A stretch of 64,000 nt of DNA from Gigaspora rosea (lineage: Eukaryota > Glomeromycota > Glomeromycetes > Diversisporales > Gigasporaceae): contig QKWP01001692.1 in assembly GCA_003550325.1 (NCBI GenBank), positions 37,800 through 101,799 on the forward strand. The letters run 5' to 3'. Made by a program: the position numbers and the translations under genes. Every line of letters begins with the position of its first letter. Position 1 is the first letter of the stretch. The notes under the pieces are model-generated. The model was not told the origin of the DNA. It did no database searches and was given only the letters and a program-made list of their open reading frames with translations. Of this stretch, positions 11,209 through 23,892 are shown piece by piece.

Positions 11209-12882
11209 TAATTGCTCAATTTTCATAGTAAAAAATTTACTTCTATGTTCTGTATAACAAATAATGTGCCTAGTATATAAAAATCATATTCTAGACATTT
11301 TATATATTTTTAAAGCTAATTTAAACACTAGTTTTTAAATATTTTTGCTTTAGAAATGATAATTTTCTACAATACTAATGGGTCAATTCTGTTCAAGCAA
11401 AAATACAAATTTTGCAGATCATGTTAGTAATTTTGCATGATTTTTGCTAGATTTTTATAGGTTCTGTATAGTTTTGTAATATAGATAAATGGCCAAAATG
11501 GTTTTAAAATTGGTTTAGTTAGCTTTGTGCATTGTTTCAACATCACTATTTGCTGATGAAAAGCTTTATCTTTTACTATAACTAACTTATCTTATTTAAG
11601 CTTATAGTCTAAGGATAACCAAGATAGACTAAATTAAAATTTGCTTAATAAACTAAAATAAATATGAGTTCACAAAAGAAACAAACCAATTTCTTCTGCA
11701 AACCTTATCACTTACTAATATATTTGTTTATTTATTACCTTATATTTATTCAACTAATTGCTTAGACTTTTTCATTTCTTATCTTATATAAAATTACTTC
11801 ATACTTACCAAATATCACAAATTGATTACTTGATCAATTATTAGACTAAATATTGAACATTTCATATGTTTGGTCTCATATTGATTCAAGACCAAAGCTG
11901 TCTTGATACTTATGTATTGAGCAGCTTTTTTTAAAAAATAATATATATAAGCATACTCAAAATAATCTGCAGATAGAATGTTTGACTATGAATATCTATT
12001 ACTTACCTTTTTATATTAGTAGCTTTTGGCCAATCATTAATCAAAATTACTTTTTGCAACATTCTATAGTACTGTGTAATTTTCTGTATTCTGTAATTTT
12101 TGTGATATTCTGTACAATGCAAAAGATTATATTCCTTTTTTGTTTTTTTCTTTTTTTTGTACACATGTTTTGTTCTAATATCAGACTAACCTAAAACAAT
12201 CAAAATTTATGCTCTCTGATTGGTTAATTCTTATGGGCCATGTTACATTACTGCAAATGTGTTCAAGAACTAGTGACAATGATTTTTTGCAAAATACAGA
12301 TGCTACAGAATTATGGATTGAGAAGTATTTTGCAAAAATTAAATGTTGTTACCAATGAACAGAATTTAGACTAGACTTTGATTCAGACCAATCAAATTGC
12401 TTATTTACTTGTAAGTTTTAATAGAAATCTTGAAAGAATAAATAATTAATTAACACAAAATACAATTGTAGTTTGTTAGGAAGATTCAGTATATTAGCAA
12501 TTGGATTTTTTTGCACAGAAATAGAAAATTTTTTGCAGAAATTCACAGAATTTGAAATTTTATCATGCATAAATATAAATTTAGAAACAAAATAACTACA
12601 AAATTGTGATTTAGCTACTGCAGAAAAGCCAAGAACCTACATGCAAATTAATTGAATTTCAGGATTAGGTATAATGTAAAAATCATACTTTTTATAATTT
12701 TTTATAAAATATTACTAACAAGAATTTTGTTTATAAAATTGTCTTCTGTGAAAAAATTTCTTGCAAAATTTTGGTATTAGAAATGCTCTACTAAGTGCCC
12801 AACATTACCCTAACTATTTAATTTATTATTTTAATTCTTTCACTTTGTCAGGTATAAGATATGTCCCCTTAAAATAGATCAA
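11209..12882. other. AT-rich DNA, decayed repeats
   Basis: No gene is seen. 11390-12560 has many TTTTGCA/TGCAAAA motifs. 12660-12830 resembles the core shared by 40316-40663 and 57876-58184 (a GATTAGGTATAA start, then TTGCAAAATTTTGGTAT, then ACCCTAAC), but no clear ends are recognised. Confidence 0.4.
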
Positions 12883-13474
12883 ATTGCTTTCTATAATTAA
12901 AATTTTTAAAAAAAACATATGAATTTACTATAAACTTTGAGCTGAAGATCCTATTCAGCTTAACTAATTAACTTCAAATTAAATTTTTTGGGAATATAGA
13001 GCACAGGAAAGAGAAAAAGGTTGTACAAAAATCAGATTATTTAAAATGTAACTTTACCAAAAACAAAAATATTCACTAAACAAGTTTACTTAGAGGCCCA
13101 AAGCAAGTCATCTTAATAAAAAAAGAGGTTTTATATTACAAACCAAAAATTTTTAACTTTAGTATATAGACAACTATTTTTCTTACAAAGTAACCTACTT
13201 TGGTCGCCTAAGTAAAGTTGTTTAGAGCATGGTTTTATATATAACTACTGATTTAAAATTAGTAAATTTTGTTTTTGGTAAAGTTACATTTTGAAAAAGT
13301 ACAAAATTAGCAAAATTTTAATTTGATTTTTGTACTATCTTTTTCTCCTCCCTGTGCTCTATATTTCTGTAAAATTTAATTTGAAGTTAATTAGTTAAGC
13401 TGAATAGGATCTTTAGCTCAAAGTTTATAGTAAATTCATATTTTTTTTTAAAATTTTAATTATAGAAAGCAATA
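12883..13474. mobile_element. Long foldback (inverted-repeat) element
   Basis: The left arm starts ATTGCTTTCTATAATT and the right arm ends AATTATAGAAAGCAAT. The arms match for roughly 200 bp each, passing through a 'gagcacagg' block on the left and 'cctgtgctc' on the right, and an inner pair AAAATGTAACTTTACCAAAA / TTTTGGTAAAGTTACATTTT. There is no target duplication and no frame. The family is unknown; a MITE or solo foldback is most likely. Confidence 0.65.
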
Positions 13475-14249
13475 AATGGAACATGTCCTATGCCTGTTAT
13501 TTGATTTAATTGTCTTGATTTTACATTACATCTAATCTCCAAATATAATTGGTTTGTACTACAAAAGTCACATGACTTAAAAATTTTTGTAAAATCAAAA
13601 TAAACATTCATTTTGCCAAAATTACCTATAATACAAAAATCGCATAGAAAACCACCCAAAGTGTGCTAACAAAAATTTTTCTTTGAGCAATTTTACTATA
13701 TGGGTAATGGACCATTTTAGATACTTTTTTTATTAATTTTGAGATTTTTGATTCAAAACAAAGTGCTAGTTTCTATTTATATATATCTTACTTTTCACTC
13801 TACATTGATATAATAATTTATTGAGATATTTTAACTTGAAGGTAGACCAATCTTTGAACTATGTGTTTTAAAAATAGATCAATAACAAAAGATACAGCAC
13901 AATTAAATTTTATTAGTCAGTTAATGCAGAAAATCATCGGCCCTGGCCAGGGCGTTATTTCGAAATTATACATGCTATTTTTAGGGGATATGGTTTTCTA
14001 AATAACGCCCCAGCCTGATATTTCATAACAATATGGTATTATTTTTTTTAACAAAAAAATATGGAAATGGATAAATAACTCTAATTTAAAGTAACAATTA
14101 ACTTTTCTATTTTATATAAAAAATATTTAAGAATTTTATATGTTGTTACACTTTAAAAAATTAGGTTTAAATTTTTTTTATTATAGGGTAATCTTGCTAA
14201 ACTCAAGTAGTATTAGAAATATACAGTATAAATGTGAAATAACACTCAG
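13475..14249. other. Intergenic DNA; left flank of the retrotransposon
   Basis: 13938-14016 has inverted AGGGCGTTATTT / AAATAACGCCC ends of a small hairpin element. 14115-14190 resembles 48805-48870, the left part of duplicon copy IV. Together with 27435 onward, this suggests the retrotransposon landed in the left part of duplicon copy II. Confidence 0.5.
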
Positions 14250-15852
14250 TGTGAAGGGCTCCAGTCACAGGACTTTTTCTTTTTTTGTGTACCTCAGGGG
14301 ATTTTCTGTTTGTTTACATTGTTATGATAGTAATATTTCTCCTAATACAAAACATAGATAGTGGAATCACCTTAGCCCCAAATAGAATAAGCAATTTAAC
14401 ATAGTAAATTGGGACAAGCACATGCTAACTGTGCATGCCAAGATCACAAACTAGTTCAAGTTAATAACATTTCGTCATAGTGTTTGTTTGTTTCCTTAAA
14501 TAATAAGCACATACCGGTTCTTACATGTGGCGGTTTTTCTGCCAATGTTTGTTTATTTCACTTTCTTTCACTAAGCCATGTAATTTATCGTGGTTTTGTA
14601 TATAGCATTCCATATCCATTGTTTGTTTACACTTTCTTTCATTAAACAATATATTTAGCTTAGATGTTAGTTCTGATAATGTTATGGTACTGGCGCATAA
14701 ATTTTGGCTCCGGCACAAACAAAAAGCCTAAGAAGCCATTACTGCCCCAAGTACGTCTCAAGGCGAAGGAATTTGTCTCCAAACTTTCACTCAAGGTGAA
14801 GTATAACCTTTGTGAGTCAGAAATGAATCTAAAGGAATAGAATAAGAGTTAGTTAGAAATTAGTTAGAGTAGTCTAAAATTCATATATTTATTAAAAGGG
14901 TAAAAAGTATATAAGACCCTCCTTTTGCGCTTCAATAAAGTTAACTCTGTTGAGTTCGAGTTTTATAAAAGATAAAAATTCTAACCTTCGAAATCAGAGT
15001 AGAAGTGTTAAGAAGTTTCTTTTGTTGTTAATCCCTTTTGTAGATAAAAATCGCTTATTGAACTTACCCTATCCAGTAAAAATATTCGTGTTTAAAGTTA
15101 AAGTTGTATCGTTATAACCCGTGGTTTGAACCCAGTTTTAGTTTATAGTTCCGTTAAAACAAGAAAGATCAAGTTAACCACCTCTTATTTATATCATCGA
15201 TTAAACCCCTATTGATTATCTGATATATCAAACAATTAAACTTCGACATTGTTTAACTCATCATCTGCATTACCTATCGGCCTACCGATCGTTAATTATA
15301 TTAATGATTATATTTAACTGGTACCCTGCAATAAATAAGAAGAATTATATATAAATAGAGTGGATTTAGAACCACCCACAGGCAGTATTGTACATGGGAC
15401 AGTTGGGACATACGTTGGGACATTTTGGGACATTCTGGGACAATTTTATAAATTGAAATTACTTAAAATTTTATTAAGATAATCTAATTAAATTTTTTTA
15501 AAAATGTTTTCAGTACCTAAAAAAATATATAATTATATTGGACATAGTTGGAACACTTGGGACACTGGGATGTTGGACGTTGGGACATGGCAAAAAAAGG
15601 CTGGGACAGTAAAAATGTACAATACTGCCCACAGAAGACATATAAAAGAAATAGAAGCTATACTTATCTTCGTTATCCAAGCTGCAGCAAGACCCAACAA
15701 GACCTTCGACACCTGGACCAAATTAAACACATCTCTTTTTGCCTACCAATTCAAAGATCAAGAGTCTTGCCGGGTTGTTAGACATAGTTTTGGTTAGTTG
15801 GTAGTGTTGTTAGTTGTGTTTAGTATTTAGACCGATAGCCTTGCCCGCCACA
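14250..15852 (+). repeat. 5' LTR of the gypsy element
   Basis: It begins TGTGAAGGGCTCCAG and ends GCCCGCCACA. It aligns with 25627-27434 over its length once the hAT MITE (15383-15627) is removed from it and the poly(A)-tailed insertion is removed from the 3' LTR. The LTRs differ at many sites, which implies an old insertion. Confidence 0.85.
15383..15627. mobile_element. hAT-like MITE in the 5' LTR
   Basis: It starts CAGTATTGTACAT and ends ATGTACAATACTG, a 13-bp perfect inverted repeat. The 8-bp flanks are CCCACAGG and CCCACAGA. The 3' LTR near 27215 shows the unoccupied site. TTGGGACA motifs crowd both ends. The open frames across it are spurious. Confidence 0.88.
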
Positions 15853-15874
15853 ATTGGTGGTGATTGTGAGATCA
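15853..15874 (+). other. Putative primer-binding site
   Basis: Immediately after the LTR end comes ATTGGTGGTGATTGTGAG. A TGG start shortly after the LTR is usual for a tRNA-primed element. The priming tRNA was not identified. Confidence 0.5.
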
Positions 15875-15950
15875 AACTACTCCACGTAATACTGAAAGAC
15901 ACACCCTCTATTCAAACCACTCCTACAAGAAATATTACCCTACCTGAAAG

Positions 15951-16914
15951 ATGTCAGATATCGACAATTTCGGAGAAGAACGACCCTTGCCACCTTATGA
16001 ACTACCGGCTGAAGCTGAACTCCAACCAGACCGGAATCAGACTCAAAACCTTTTATGAGACATAGTACAAGCTTTTAGAGATGTAGCTATGCATGATGTT
16101 CCACCTACGCCTCGTGAGAATAATTGGGTTCATATAAAGACCTTTAAGGGGAAAGATAATAAAGGCCCTGTCAAGTGGGTCAAAGCTTTTGAACGAGCTG
16201 CTGATGCTAATAACTGGGGACGTGGAAGAAAAATTCAGATCGTATCTGGCCATTTAGCTAGAATCGCAGCAAGCTGGTATAATGATAATAAGGATGGCTT
16301 ACTCTATTGGGATGATAAAGCTAATCCAAATGATAGTTTTATACAATCGTTTGTGAAGTACTTTACACCCAGAACAAAAGCACCAATGGCAAATCGAGTT
16401 GAATACCCTTACACAAGAAGTAAACGAAAAAGTTGATAAATATGGCTACAAGTTCAAAAGGTTATTAAAAAAGGTTGACCCAAACCACAGTTTACCTGAT
16501 ACTTACGTAGTTCAAATGTTCTTTAGGGTCCTCCAAGGAAAAACTGCCATCTTGATGTCTCTTAGTGACCCCAAAAATTTGTAAAAAGCAAAAACTATTG
16601 CGAGAAAAATTGAAGCTGAAAATTATTATAAAAAAAAGAATGACCCACCAAACCTTAGTAGAGGAGCTGGCCCAACAAATGTAGCAAATGGTGGCCAATT
16701 TGCCAAGTTGACAACGAGCCTCGCCACAGGGACTGGAACCAATCCCAACCCATCTCAACGGAGACAGTATCAGCCTCGACCAACAAACCATGAAACTTTT
16801 ACTTGTTATAATTTTGGAGAAAGAGATCATATAGCCAGAAATTGCCTTACTGAACGACGGCCAGCCTTCAGGATCGCCCCTACCAATTCCCGTAATGAAA
16901 ACCACCGTACATGA
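15951..16914 (+). pseudogene. gag: gag of the gypsy element (decayed)
   Basis: The frame starts at ATG 15951 (MSDIDNFGEERPLPP). It is stopped by TGA at 16056-16058, resumes in the same frame with a retrotransposon gag domain (NNWVHIKTFKGKDN to SWYND, 16120-16290), shifts frame near 16385 (QWQIELNTLTQEVNE), meets TAA at 16582, and continues to a zinc knuckle at 16804-16845. That knuckle reads CYNFGERDHIARNC, so the second Cys of the expected CX2CX4HX4C pattern is Phe. Gag normally forms the retrotransposon particle and its knuckle binds RNA. With stops, a shift and a lost zinc ligand this copy is dead. Confidence 0.85.
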
Positions 16915-17165
16915 AGTGTTAATTTATGTGACATATACCAATCTACCCTTGAAGAAGAAGCAAATGCCATTAAACGCAAGGAACAGCCAGCCACTAACCC
17001 CAGTGGGAGGATCATCTCCAAAAAAGGGTAGCCCAGGAACAACTAGAGGTCGCAGTACCCATGGAAGTAGTTGCTGAAAACACTCCCCAAGCCACCAGCC
17101 CGCTTGCACCTGTACGAGTCAACCAGCCTCGACGTAAAAGAGGACCTTCTATGGTAGATCTGTTA

Positions 17166-18464
17166 GGGGGCTTCCAGAAATTACGTAATATTTTTTTACT
17201 AATAAATTTCAAAATTTTACCCCACCCACCCACACCTGATACTCTATTAGCCAATCAAATTTTATATTTTTTAAAATTTATTCATATGTTTCAATTTATG
17301 AAATTGATAATAACTATTGCTCTACTGGACCAATTTGGATGATTTAACTACCAAAATGTTTGTCTTATTGAGATGATTCTAACAAGCCCAAAATCGTTAA
17401 AATATAATTACAGGATTCCAAGATCATTCAACTTTAGTGTAATTTTAATAGTGATTTTTTAGAATTACTAAGTAAATTTCTTTAATATTGAATAACTTTT
17501 GATCCACTAGCCCGTTTTGAATGATTTAACTACCAAAATGTTCGTCTCAGTAAGACAATTCTAACAAGCTCAAAATTGTTAAAATCTAATTACAGAGTCC
17601 CAAGATCGTTCAACTTTTGTGTAATTTTAATGGTGATTTTTTAGAGTCACTAAGTAAATTTCTTTAATATTGAATGTCAGTGATGATGCTGAAATCAGAT
17701 GATGCTGAAATTTGGGGTCTCGATTTGAAACTATAAGCCCTACTAAAATCCATATATACTCTTTAAATATCAAATCTACACCCAAACCTTACCCTACCCT
17801 TATAAGACAAAGACGAAAAAAATACCTCAAAAAAATCTTAAAATTTCATGTTAAAATAAATCGAAATTTCAGGATCATCTGATTTCAGCATCATCCCGAC
17901 ATTGAATAACTTTTGATCCACTGGCCTATTTGAATAGTTTAACTGCCAAAATGTTTGTCTCAGTGAGACGATTCTAACAAGCCCAAAATTGCTAAATTCT
18001 AATCAGATTTTTTTGTTTGTTTAACAATACAAATCTTTATCGATATTGGAATCCTGTAATTGGAATTTAGCAATTTAGAGCTTGTTGGAATCGTCTCACT
18101 GAGACGAACATTTTGGTAGTTAAATCATCCAAAACGGGCTGGTGGATCAAAAGTCATTCAATATTAAAGAAATTTACTTAGTGATTCTAAAAAATCACTA
18201 TTAAAATTACACTAAAGTTGAATGATCTTGGGACCCTGTGATTAGATTTTAACGATTTTGAGCTTGTTAGAATCGTCTCAGTGAGACGAACATTTTGGTA
18301 GTTAAATCATCTAAATTGGTTCAGTAGAACAATAGTTATTAATAACTTTATAATTTTATACTTTTGGCCAGAATTATAAAAATTTGACCAGAATTATAAT
18401 TATAACCTGATATTTTCGGGACCCTACCCACCCACTAAAAAATCACGTAATTTCTAGAAGCCCC
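17166..18464. mobile_element. PIF/Harbinger-like foldback element, copy 2
   Basis: The left end is GGGGGCTTCCAGAAATTACG and the right end read inward is GGGGCTTCTAGAAATTACG. TTA flanks it at 17163-17165 and 18465-18467. It is the inverse of the element at 7747-11208 without the hAT insertion. The nested 7-bp-TSD MITE (17676-17900) sits at the same internal site as in copy 1, so that MITE entered before the two copies separated. It splits gag from protease. Confidence 0.85.
17676..17900 (-). mobile_element. Member (b) of the 7-bp-TSD MITE family
   Basis: It is flanked by ATTGAAT at 17669-17675 and 17901-17907. The ends are GTCAGTGATGATGC and GCATCATCCCGAC. It is the reverse complement of member (a), in the same position of the host foldback. 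Confidence 0.85.
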
Positions 18465-18467
18465 TTA

Positions 18468-19861
18468 CCACTGTATAACATAGCAGAAAACTTGTTAGGG
18501 CAGCAAGCTAATGCCATGTATGGGCAAATTTTGCAAATTCCAAAACAAAGACAGAATCTAGTCAAGGCTCTATGACATCCTATTATACCTATAGTAGAAG
18601 AAACCAACCTGGCTGACCTGCTTCCAGCACCAAGACCTCTCCTGCTAAATGTTATGTTAGAATTAAAAATAACCCATTATTAGCTATCCTAGACTCGAGT
18701 GCGGCTGTAAGCATAATGTCAAAAATCTACTGGACAAGTTAGGTTTTCAAATACAAGAGCCTTCGATCTTAGTAGTAGTAACTGCAGATGGGTCCAGAAA
18801 GCGAGCTCTAGGCAAGGTAGTTGACTTGAAACTGGCTGTAGGAAATGTCTTAGTCCCAACCAGCTTTCAGATTATCGAATCTTCCAACAAAACTTTGTTC
18901 TTGGAATTAACTGGTTCCGAAAGATTCGAGCACGTCTTCATTTTGATGAAAACAAGCTCATATTCCGGTATCTAGGAAAAAGTACTGAAATCCCAATTAT
19001 TCAAACCAAGAAGGACCCGTCCGATCAATCTAAAAAAGCTTATGAGAAAGAAAAGAAAGAAAAAGACTTTTTTAACAATTATGAAGAGGAAAAGCTAGAG
19101 GAGGTAGAAAGTTACCACATGAAAAATATAGATTTATGCTCTTTACAAACATATGAGAAAAACAGTCCCGCTATATACTTTACCGACCTCGAAGAGCTCC
19201 CGACTATAGAATATGGTGAAAGTTCCAAGATGGCCCCGGAATGAATCATGGAACAGTTAATGCAGAAAGCTGCTATAAATAGTGAACAAAAAGAAACAGC
19301 CACCCTTGTTGTGAAGGACTATCAGAATCTTTTCCCCAGTAGCCCAGACAAGCTGGGATACATCTCCAAAGTTCAACACGAGATCGATACTGGAGATGCC
19401 CGACCTGTTAAATAGGCTGCATATCGAACAGCCCCTAACGCACAAAAATTCCTACAAAAAGAAATCAAGAAATTATTAGACAAAGGTCTAATTTATGAGA
19501 TTAAAAGCCCGTGGACTTCACCCGTAGTTATAGTCCCAAAGAAGAATGGGAAACTAAGGCTATGTATCGATTACCGCAAATTAAATACCGTAATAAAAAA
19601 GGATGCTTACCCGTTATCTAGGATCAATAACCTACTAGAAATGTTCAGTACAGCCCAATGGTTCTCTAGCCTTAATCTAGTCAGTAGCTACTGGCAAATC
19701 GGTGTACAGCATAGTGACCAAGAAAAGACTGCATTTATAACAAAGCAAGGGGTTTACACTTTCCGAGTAATACCTTTCAGGTTGTGCAATGCCCTAGCCA
19801 CATTCCAGAAGACTATGAATCATGTGCTCCATGAGTATATTGGCCATTTTGTTGCAGTTAT
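18468..19861 (+). pseudogene. pol: pol 5' part: protease and start of reverse transcriptase (decayed)
   Basis: Near 18690-18725 the frame reads ILDSSAAVSIMS, the aspartic protease active-site region with Ser where D(S/T)G is expected. After a frame change, LGINWFRKIRARLHF (from about 18900) leads through a charged linker to the RT. There KKLLDKGLIYEI, SPVVIVPKKNGKLRLCIDYR and KKDAYPLS (19470-19620) are typical. Motif A reads SLNLVSSYWQI, with Asn in place of the first catalytic Asp of SLDL. Stops occur at 18573 (TGA), 19242 (TGA) and 19413 (TAG). The frame ends abruptly at the MITE at 19862, just before the conserved LDD. Confidence 0.85.
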
Positions 19862-20515
19862 CCCTTAATTTGTTATACAGGCATATTTGCCTGCGAAAAT
19901 TTTAAATTTTTAAATTTTTTAAATAAAACCTTAAATATTGATTTTAGCTATATACTTTCTAAGTAAAAATAATAATATTAGTTCTGTTTGATCAACTTTA
20001 TTATAAAATTTTTTTAAAATTATTTAAAAAACTTTGGTGTAATAAAAGTTTAAAGTTTTTGTTTTGGAACTTTTACTATAGAATTTTTTCTTTAGGTTTT
20101 CTCAAATTTTATATGTTCCTGTCTATAAAAAAATTTTTACTTCTAATACAAGTCTTAATTTTTACAAGTAAATCATATAAAGTCAAATAATAAAAGGTGT
20201 CATTTTTTATATAAACTACAATATTGTATTAAAAACTATATTTTTAAAACCAATATTTAAAGAATTCGCCAAGTTATTGTAAAATATTTTTTTGGTTAAA
20301 AAATTTATTTAAAATTTAATATTTTCAGCCTATAAGCAACATAAACTTTTTGTCTTATAATATAAATTTAAATAATTCAAAAATATAATCCTTGTTTTTA
20401 AATATTATAATACTAAATTTTATTTAAATATCTTAGATGATTAAAAAAAAGATCAGAGGTATATTTATAGTAATTATACAGGCAAATTTGCCTGCGAAGT
20501 AGTACAAACTAAGGG
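19862..20515. mobile_element. MITE inside the reverse transcriptase
   Basis: It begins CCCTTAATTTGT and ends ACAAACTAAGGG. Near each end is the palindrome CAGGC-A-W-ATTTGCCTG (19879-19895 and 20479-20495). The host reading frame stops before it and resumes with LDDIIIY after it. A 2-bp AT or TA target fits, but the exact junction is ambiguous. It is AT-rich and non-coding. Confidence 0.75.
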
Positions 20516-21438
20516 ATACCTTGATGATATAATAATATACTTACCTACATTCGAGGAGCACCTGGAACATCTATGGAAGGTCTTTACAAAAATTCAGGCT
20601 GCAGGCTTGAGGTTGAATCTAGAAAAATGTGATCTATATAAAAAAGAAATCAAGTTCCTAGGTCACGTAGTTAGTAAGCAAGGCATCCGACCTGACCTCG
20701 ACAAAGTAGCCAAAGTGAAAGAATTTCTGACCCCAGATAATTTAAGGAAGCTCCACGGGTTTATCTGTCTCGCTTCTTATTATCAATGCTTTATCTCTTG
20801 ATTCGCAACTATAGCAAAACCGTTACATTGTCTATTAGAAAAAGGTGCAAAATATGAGTGGAAAGAAGCACAAGAAAAGGCCTTTAATAAGTTAAAAGAC
20901 TACCTACCTCAGCTCCGGTACTACAGTACCCTGACTTCGACCGCCTGTTTTATCTACATATGGATGCTTCAGGTACTGGCCTTGGTGCAGTATTAGCACA
21001 GAAAGATGACAATAAAAAGGAGTATGCTATAGCATATGCCAGTAAAAGTTTTACCTGACCCGAAGAAACTATGCTACTACGGAATTAGAGTGCTACGCCG
21101 TAGTCTGGGTGGTAGAATACTTCCACTATTACTTAGGGTACAAATCCTTCGTAATTGTTATAGATAATTTAGTTCTAAAGTGGTGCCAAAAATTGGCTCT
21201 AAATGGGCGTAGAGCTCGGTGGATACTAAGGCTACAACCCTATAACTTTACTATAGTGCATCGGGCCAGAAGGGTACATCATAATGTAGATGCACTATCT
21301 AGGATAGTGGAAGACCTACTAGCACTAAGTCTCAAATCGAAGCTGCTGATTCAGGAAGTACTGAAAACCAGAAGCAGGAGCATATCGATCAACCGAACCA
21401 TAAACCTAATGAAGTCAAAATTTTTCAAGTCTCCTTGA
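20516..21438 (+). pseudogene. pol: pol middle: rest of RT and RNase H (decayed)
   Basis: LDDIIIY gives the RT catalytic LDD at 20520-20530. It is followed by LNLEKCDLYKKEIKFLGHVVS and the RT thumb/connection region. RNase H follows: HMDASGTGLGAVLAQ, then TELECYAVVW and ALSR with the expected acidic residues. Stops occur at 20799 (TGA) and 21056 (TGA), with a frameshift near 20905. The last open part ends at 21438. Confidence 0.85.
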
Positions 21439-22400
21439 AGGGCTTTCTACAGGATAATCCCACTAATGAACCCTATGGTTGGACCACTGAGCAAGCTGAC
21501 TATGGAGGATAGAATGAAGAAGTAGAAGAAGAATTGGCAATAACTACTGAATGGGTCAGTTGGAGTGATGAAAGTAATGATAAAATAAGCGATTTAGGAT
21601 ACTCTAGCTACAAGTATGAGGAAGACCTTGCCAATAGAATACTCGAAGAAAGGTACTGAGAAGCCCCACTTTGTCATATAGCCCAAGAGTTGTGGGATGA
21701 AGCAACCTGGGCCGGCCAGAATAGGATACTATCGATTGGGCGAACCTAACTTAAATTCTATCCTTACAACTAAAAGTATGGATGAGGCCTACCTTATAGA
21801 CCTATCTCAGTTGGGTGAAGGAGGATCTACGCCTAAATTAGAGGATGAAGAGGATTCTGAGTACCCATACCATACCTACTCTGAGCCTCCGCAGTTCGGA
21901 GGGGATAACGCCGAAATGCTTGCTTCCAATTTCAACTATACTTCTAATGAATTTGCCGAATAGGTAGACTGGGATCAATACGACTCTCTATGAAGAAAAT
22001 TGAAAATTTTTTTTTATTAATACCTATTAGACATTTCGTTATATTTATATAGATAAAAAAACAAAAAAAATTACATACCCGATATTAGAGATAGTTGATC
22101 GGGATGAGGTAGGGTGAGTAGAGGGGACTTATCTAACCAAATTTTGTTATTAGTAACAACTAATATAGTACTATACAGAGATGTAACCACCATACGGCCC
22201 ACCTTTTACTAATACTAAAGGAAATCATTGGTGCCATCGCAGTCTTTCCAAATGAGGAACTTCTTTTGATTCAACGTCCCGTGCCCTGTAGCTTCGACTG
22301 AAAGCTATATCAGCAAGAAGCTGAACTAGAAGAGAAAGCAACTGAGAAAATAAACTGTGACACCCTAAAAATTATAAGAAGAAGTCCTAAACTCGAAGTT
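21439..22400 (+). other. Acidic linker region of the gypsy element
   Basis: Between RNase H and integrase, decayed frames are rich in Glu, Asp, Ser and Tyr (for example 21697-21963). No motif is recognised. A long A/T stretch occupies 21995-22075. It may be an element-specific tether domain or an unrelated insertion. Confidence 0.4.
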
Positions 22401-23770
22401 AGTCAAGGGTGGTGAAGAAGAAAAACACCCAAAAAGAAAAGAAAAGAAGAAAAAAATATCTCCAAGTTCAAAACCTGACACTAAACTCAATCCAGTTCAG
22501 GTCGTTGGCATCCTGGCAGAAAGAAAAAAAATGGAATCCCCACAGTATCAAGCAATCAAGACCTACTTACAGTACTAGCAGTACCTCCTGTATTTCGATG
22601 AGTCGCAGCAAAAACGCCTAAAGAAGCAAAGTCGATTTTTTTGGCTAAAAAAAGGAGATCTATACAAAAAGAATAAAAGAAAAAGCTGATAAGAGTTCTC
22701 CAAGAAGGGGAAACAAATAATATCCTCACCCTCGCCCACGACCATCCCTTAGGCACCCATCTTGAGAAGGATATTATGTTTAACAAGATTCAGAATTATT
22801 ATTATTGGCCAAACATGTATCATGATATACATGAATATGTAGAGACCTGTGAAGGGTGTCAGAAGCACAGTACCTGAAAATTATGGGAACCCCTACATAC
22901 TATACCAGTGGAAACTCCATTCTATAGGATCAGAATCAATATAGTCAGACCCTTACCTATCACCCCCATACCAACCAGTATATTGTCATAGCCACCGACT
23001 ATATGACAAAGTGGCCAGAAGCTCATGCCATACCAAGGGATGATGCTAAAGAAGTAGCTAAATTTATTTATGAGAAAATAATTTGCTGACATGGGTGCCC
23101 TCAAAGTAAATTATCCGATAAAGGGGCACATTTTCGCAACCGCCTCATCGATGAATTACTAGCTGAACTAACAATCAACCATCACTACTCCACCCTGTAT
23201 CATCCACAAACTAATGGGTTGGTGGTGCGGTTTAATAAGACCCTGTGTAGTTCCTTGTCCCGATTAGTGGAAATGTGAGAGACTGGGACCTACTCATATC
23301 ACCCATATTGTTCGCATACCGGACCGCAAAGCAAGCTTTGACCCATATAACACCTTTTTATCTGGTATACGAGAGAGAGGCTAAGCTACCCCTACACCCT
23401 AGTGATTCCCCCAACCTACTCCATAGGATGATAATCCAGTGGATATATGAGGTCAAACATGACGACAGTGGGCTCAGGAGGAGGCAGTGTGGCAAATACA
23501 ATCTGCGCAAAACAAACAAAAGACACAATACGACCAACAAATAACTGGCACCCCTGCTTTGTCATAGGTGACAAGGTGCTTATCTATAACGCAAAAATAA
23601 TGGGTACTCGAAGAAACAATTTGAGCCCAAGTGGAAGGGCCTGTACTACATATACAACATCCTTTCTAATAGTGCATACAAACTTTGTGAAACAAGTAGA
23701 AAAGTTTTTGCAGCACCTATAAACAAGCAAATATTAAAACTGTACCATAAGCAAAAAATATAAAAAGGAC
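22401..23770 (+). pseudogene. pol: pol 3' part: integrase (decayed)
   Basis: The HHCC zinc-binding region is visible at about 22730-22870 (HDHPLGTH then CEGCQKH). In the catalytic core the segment expected as IDIVGPLPIT reads INIVRPLPIT, losing the first Asp. Later DKGAHFRNRL keeps the second Asp, and HPQTNGLVVRFN has Val where the third catalytic residue, Glu, is expected. TGA stops lie at 22875, 23086 and 23275. A C-terminal GDKVL segment follows near 23568. Two of the three DDE residues are lost, so the integrase is inactive. Confidence 0.85.
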
Positions 23771-23892
23771 GACTGGAAAGCTGTATCATGCCATAGAATT
23801 TCCCTTCTAAAATATATATATATATATATATTAATTAATTAATAATAACAATTATACATATATATATATATAAGAAATAATAATAATCATCG

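Noticed and set aside
15504..15797. 97-codon frame in the 5' LTR
   Set aside because: It starts inside the hAT MITE and runs into LTR sequence, so it is a chance fusion.
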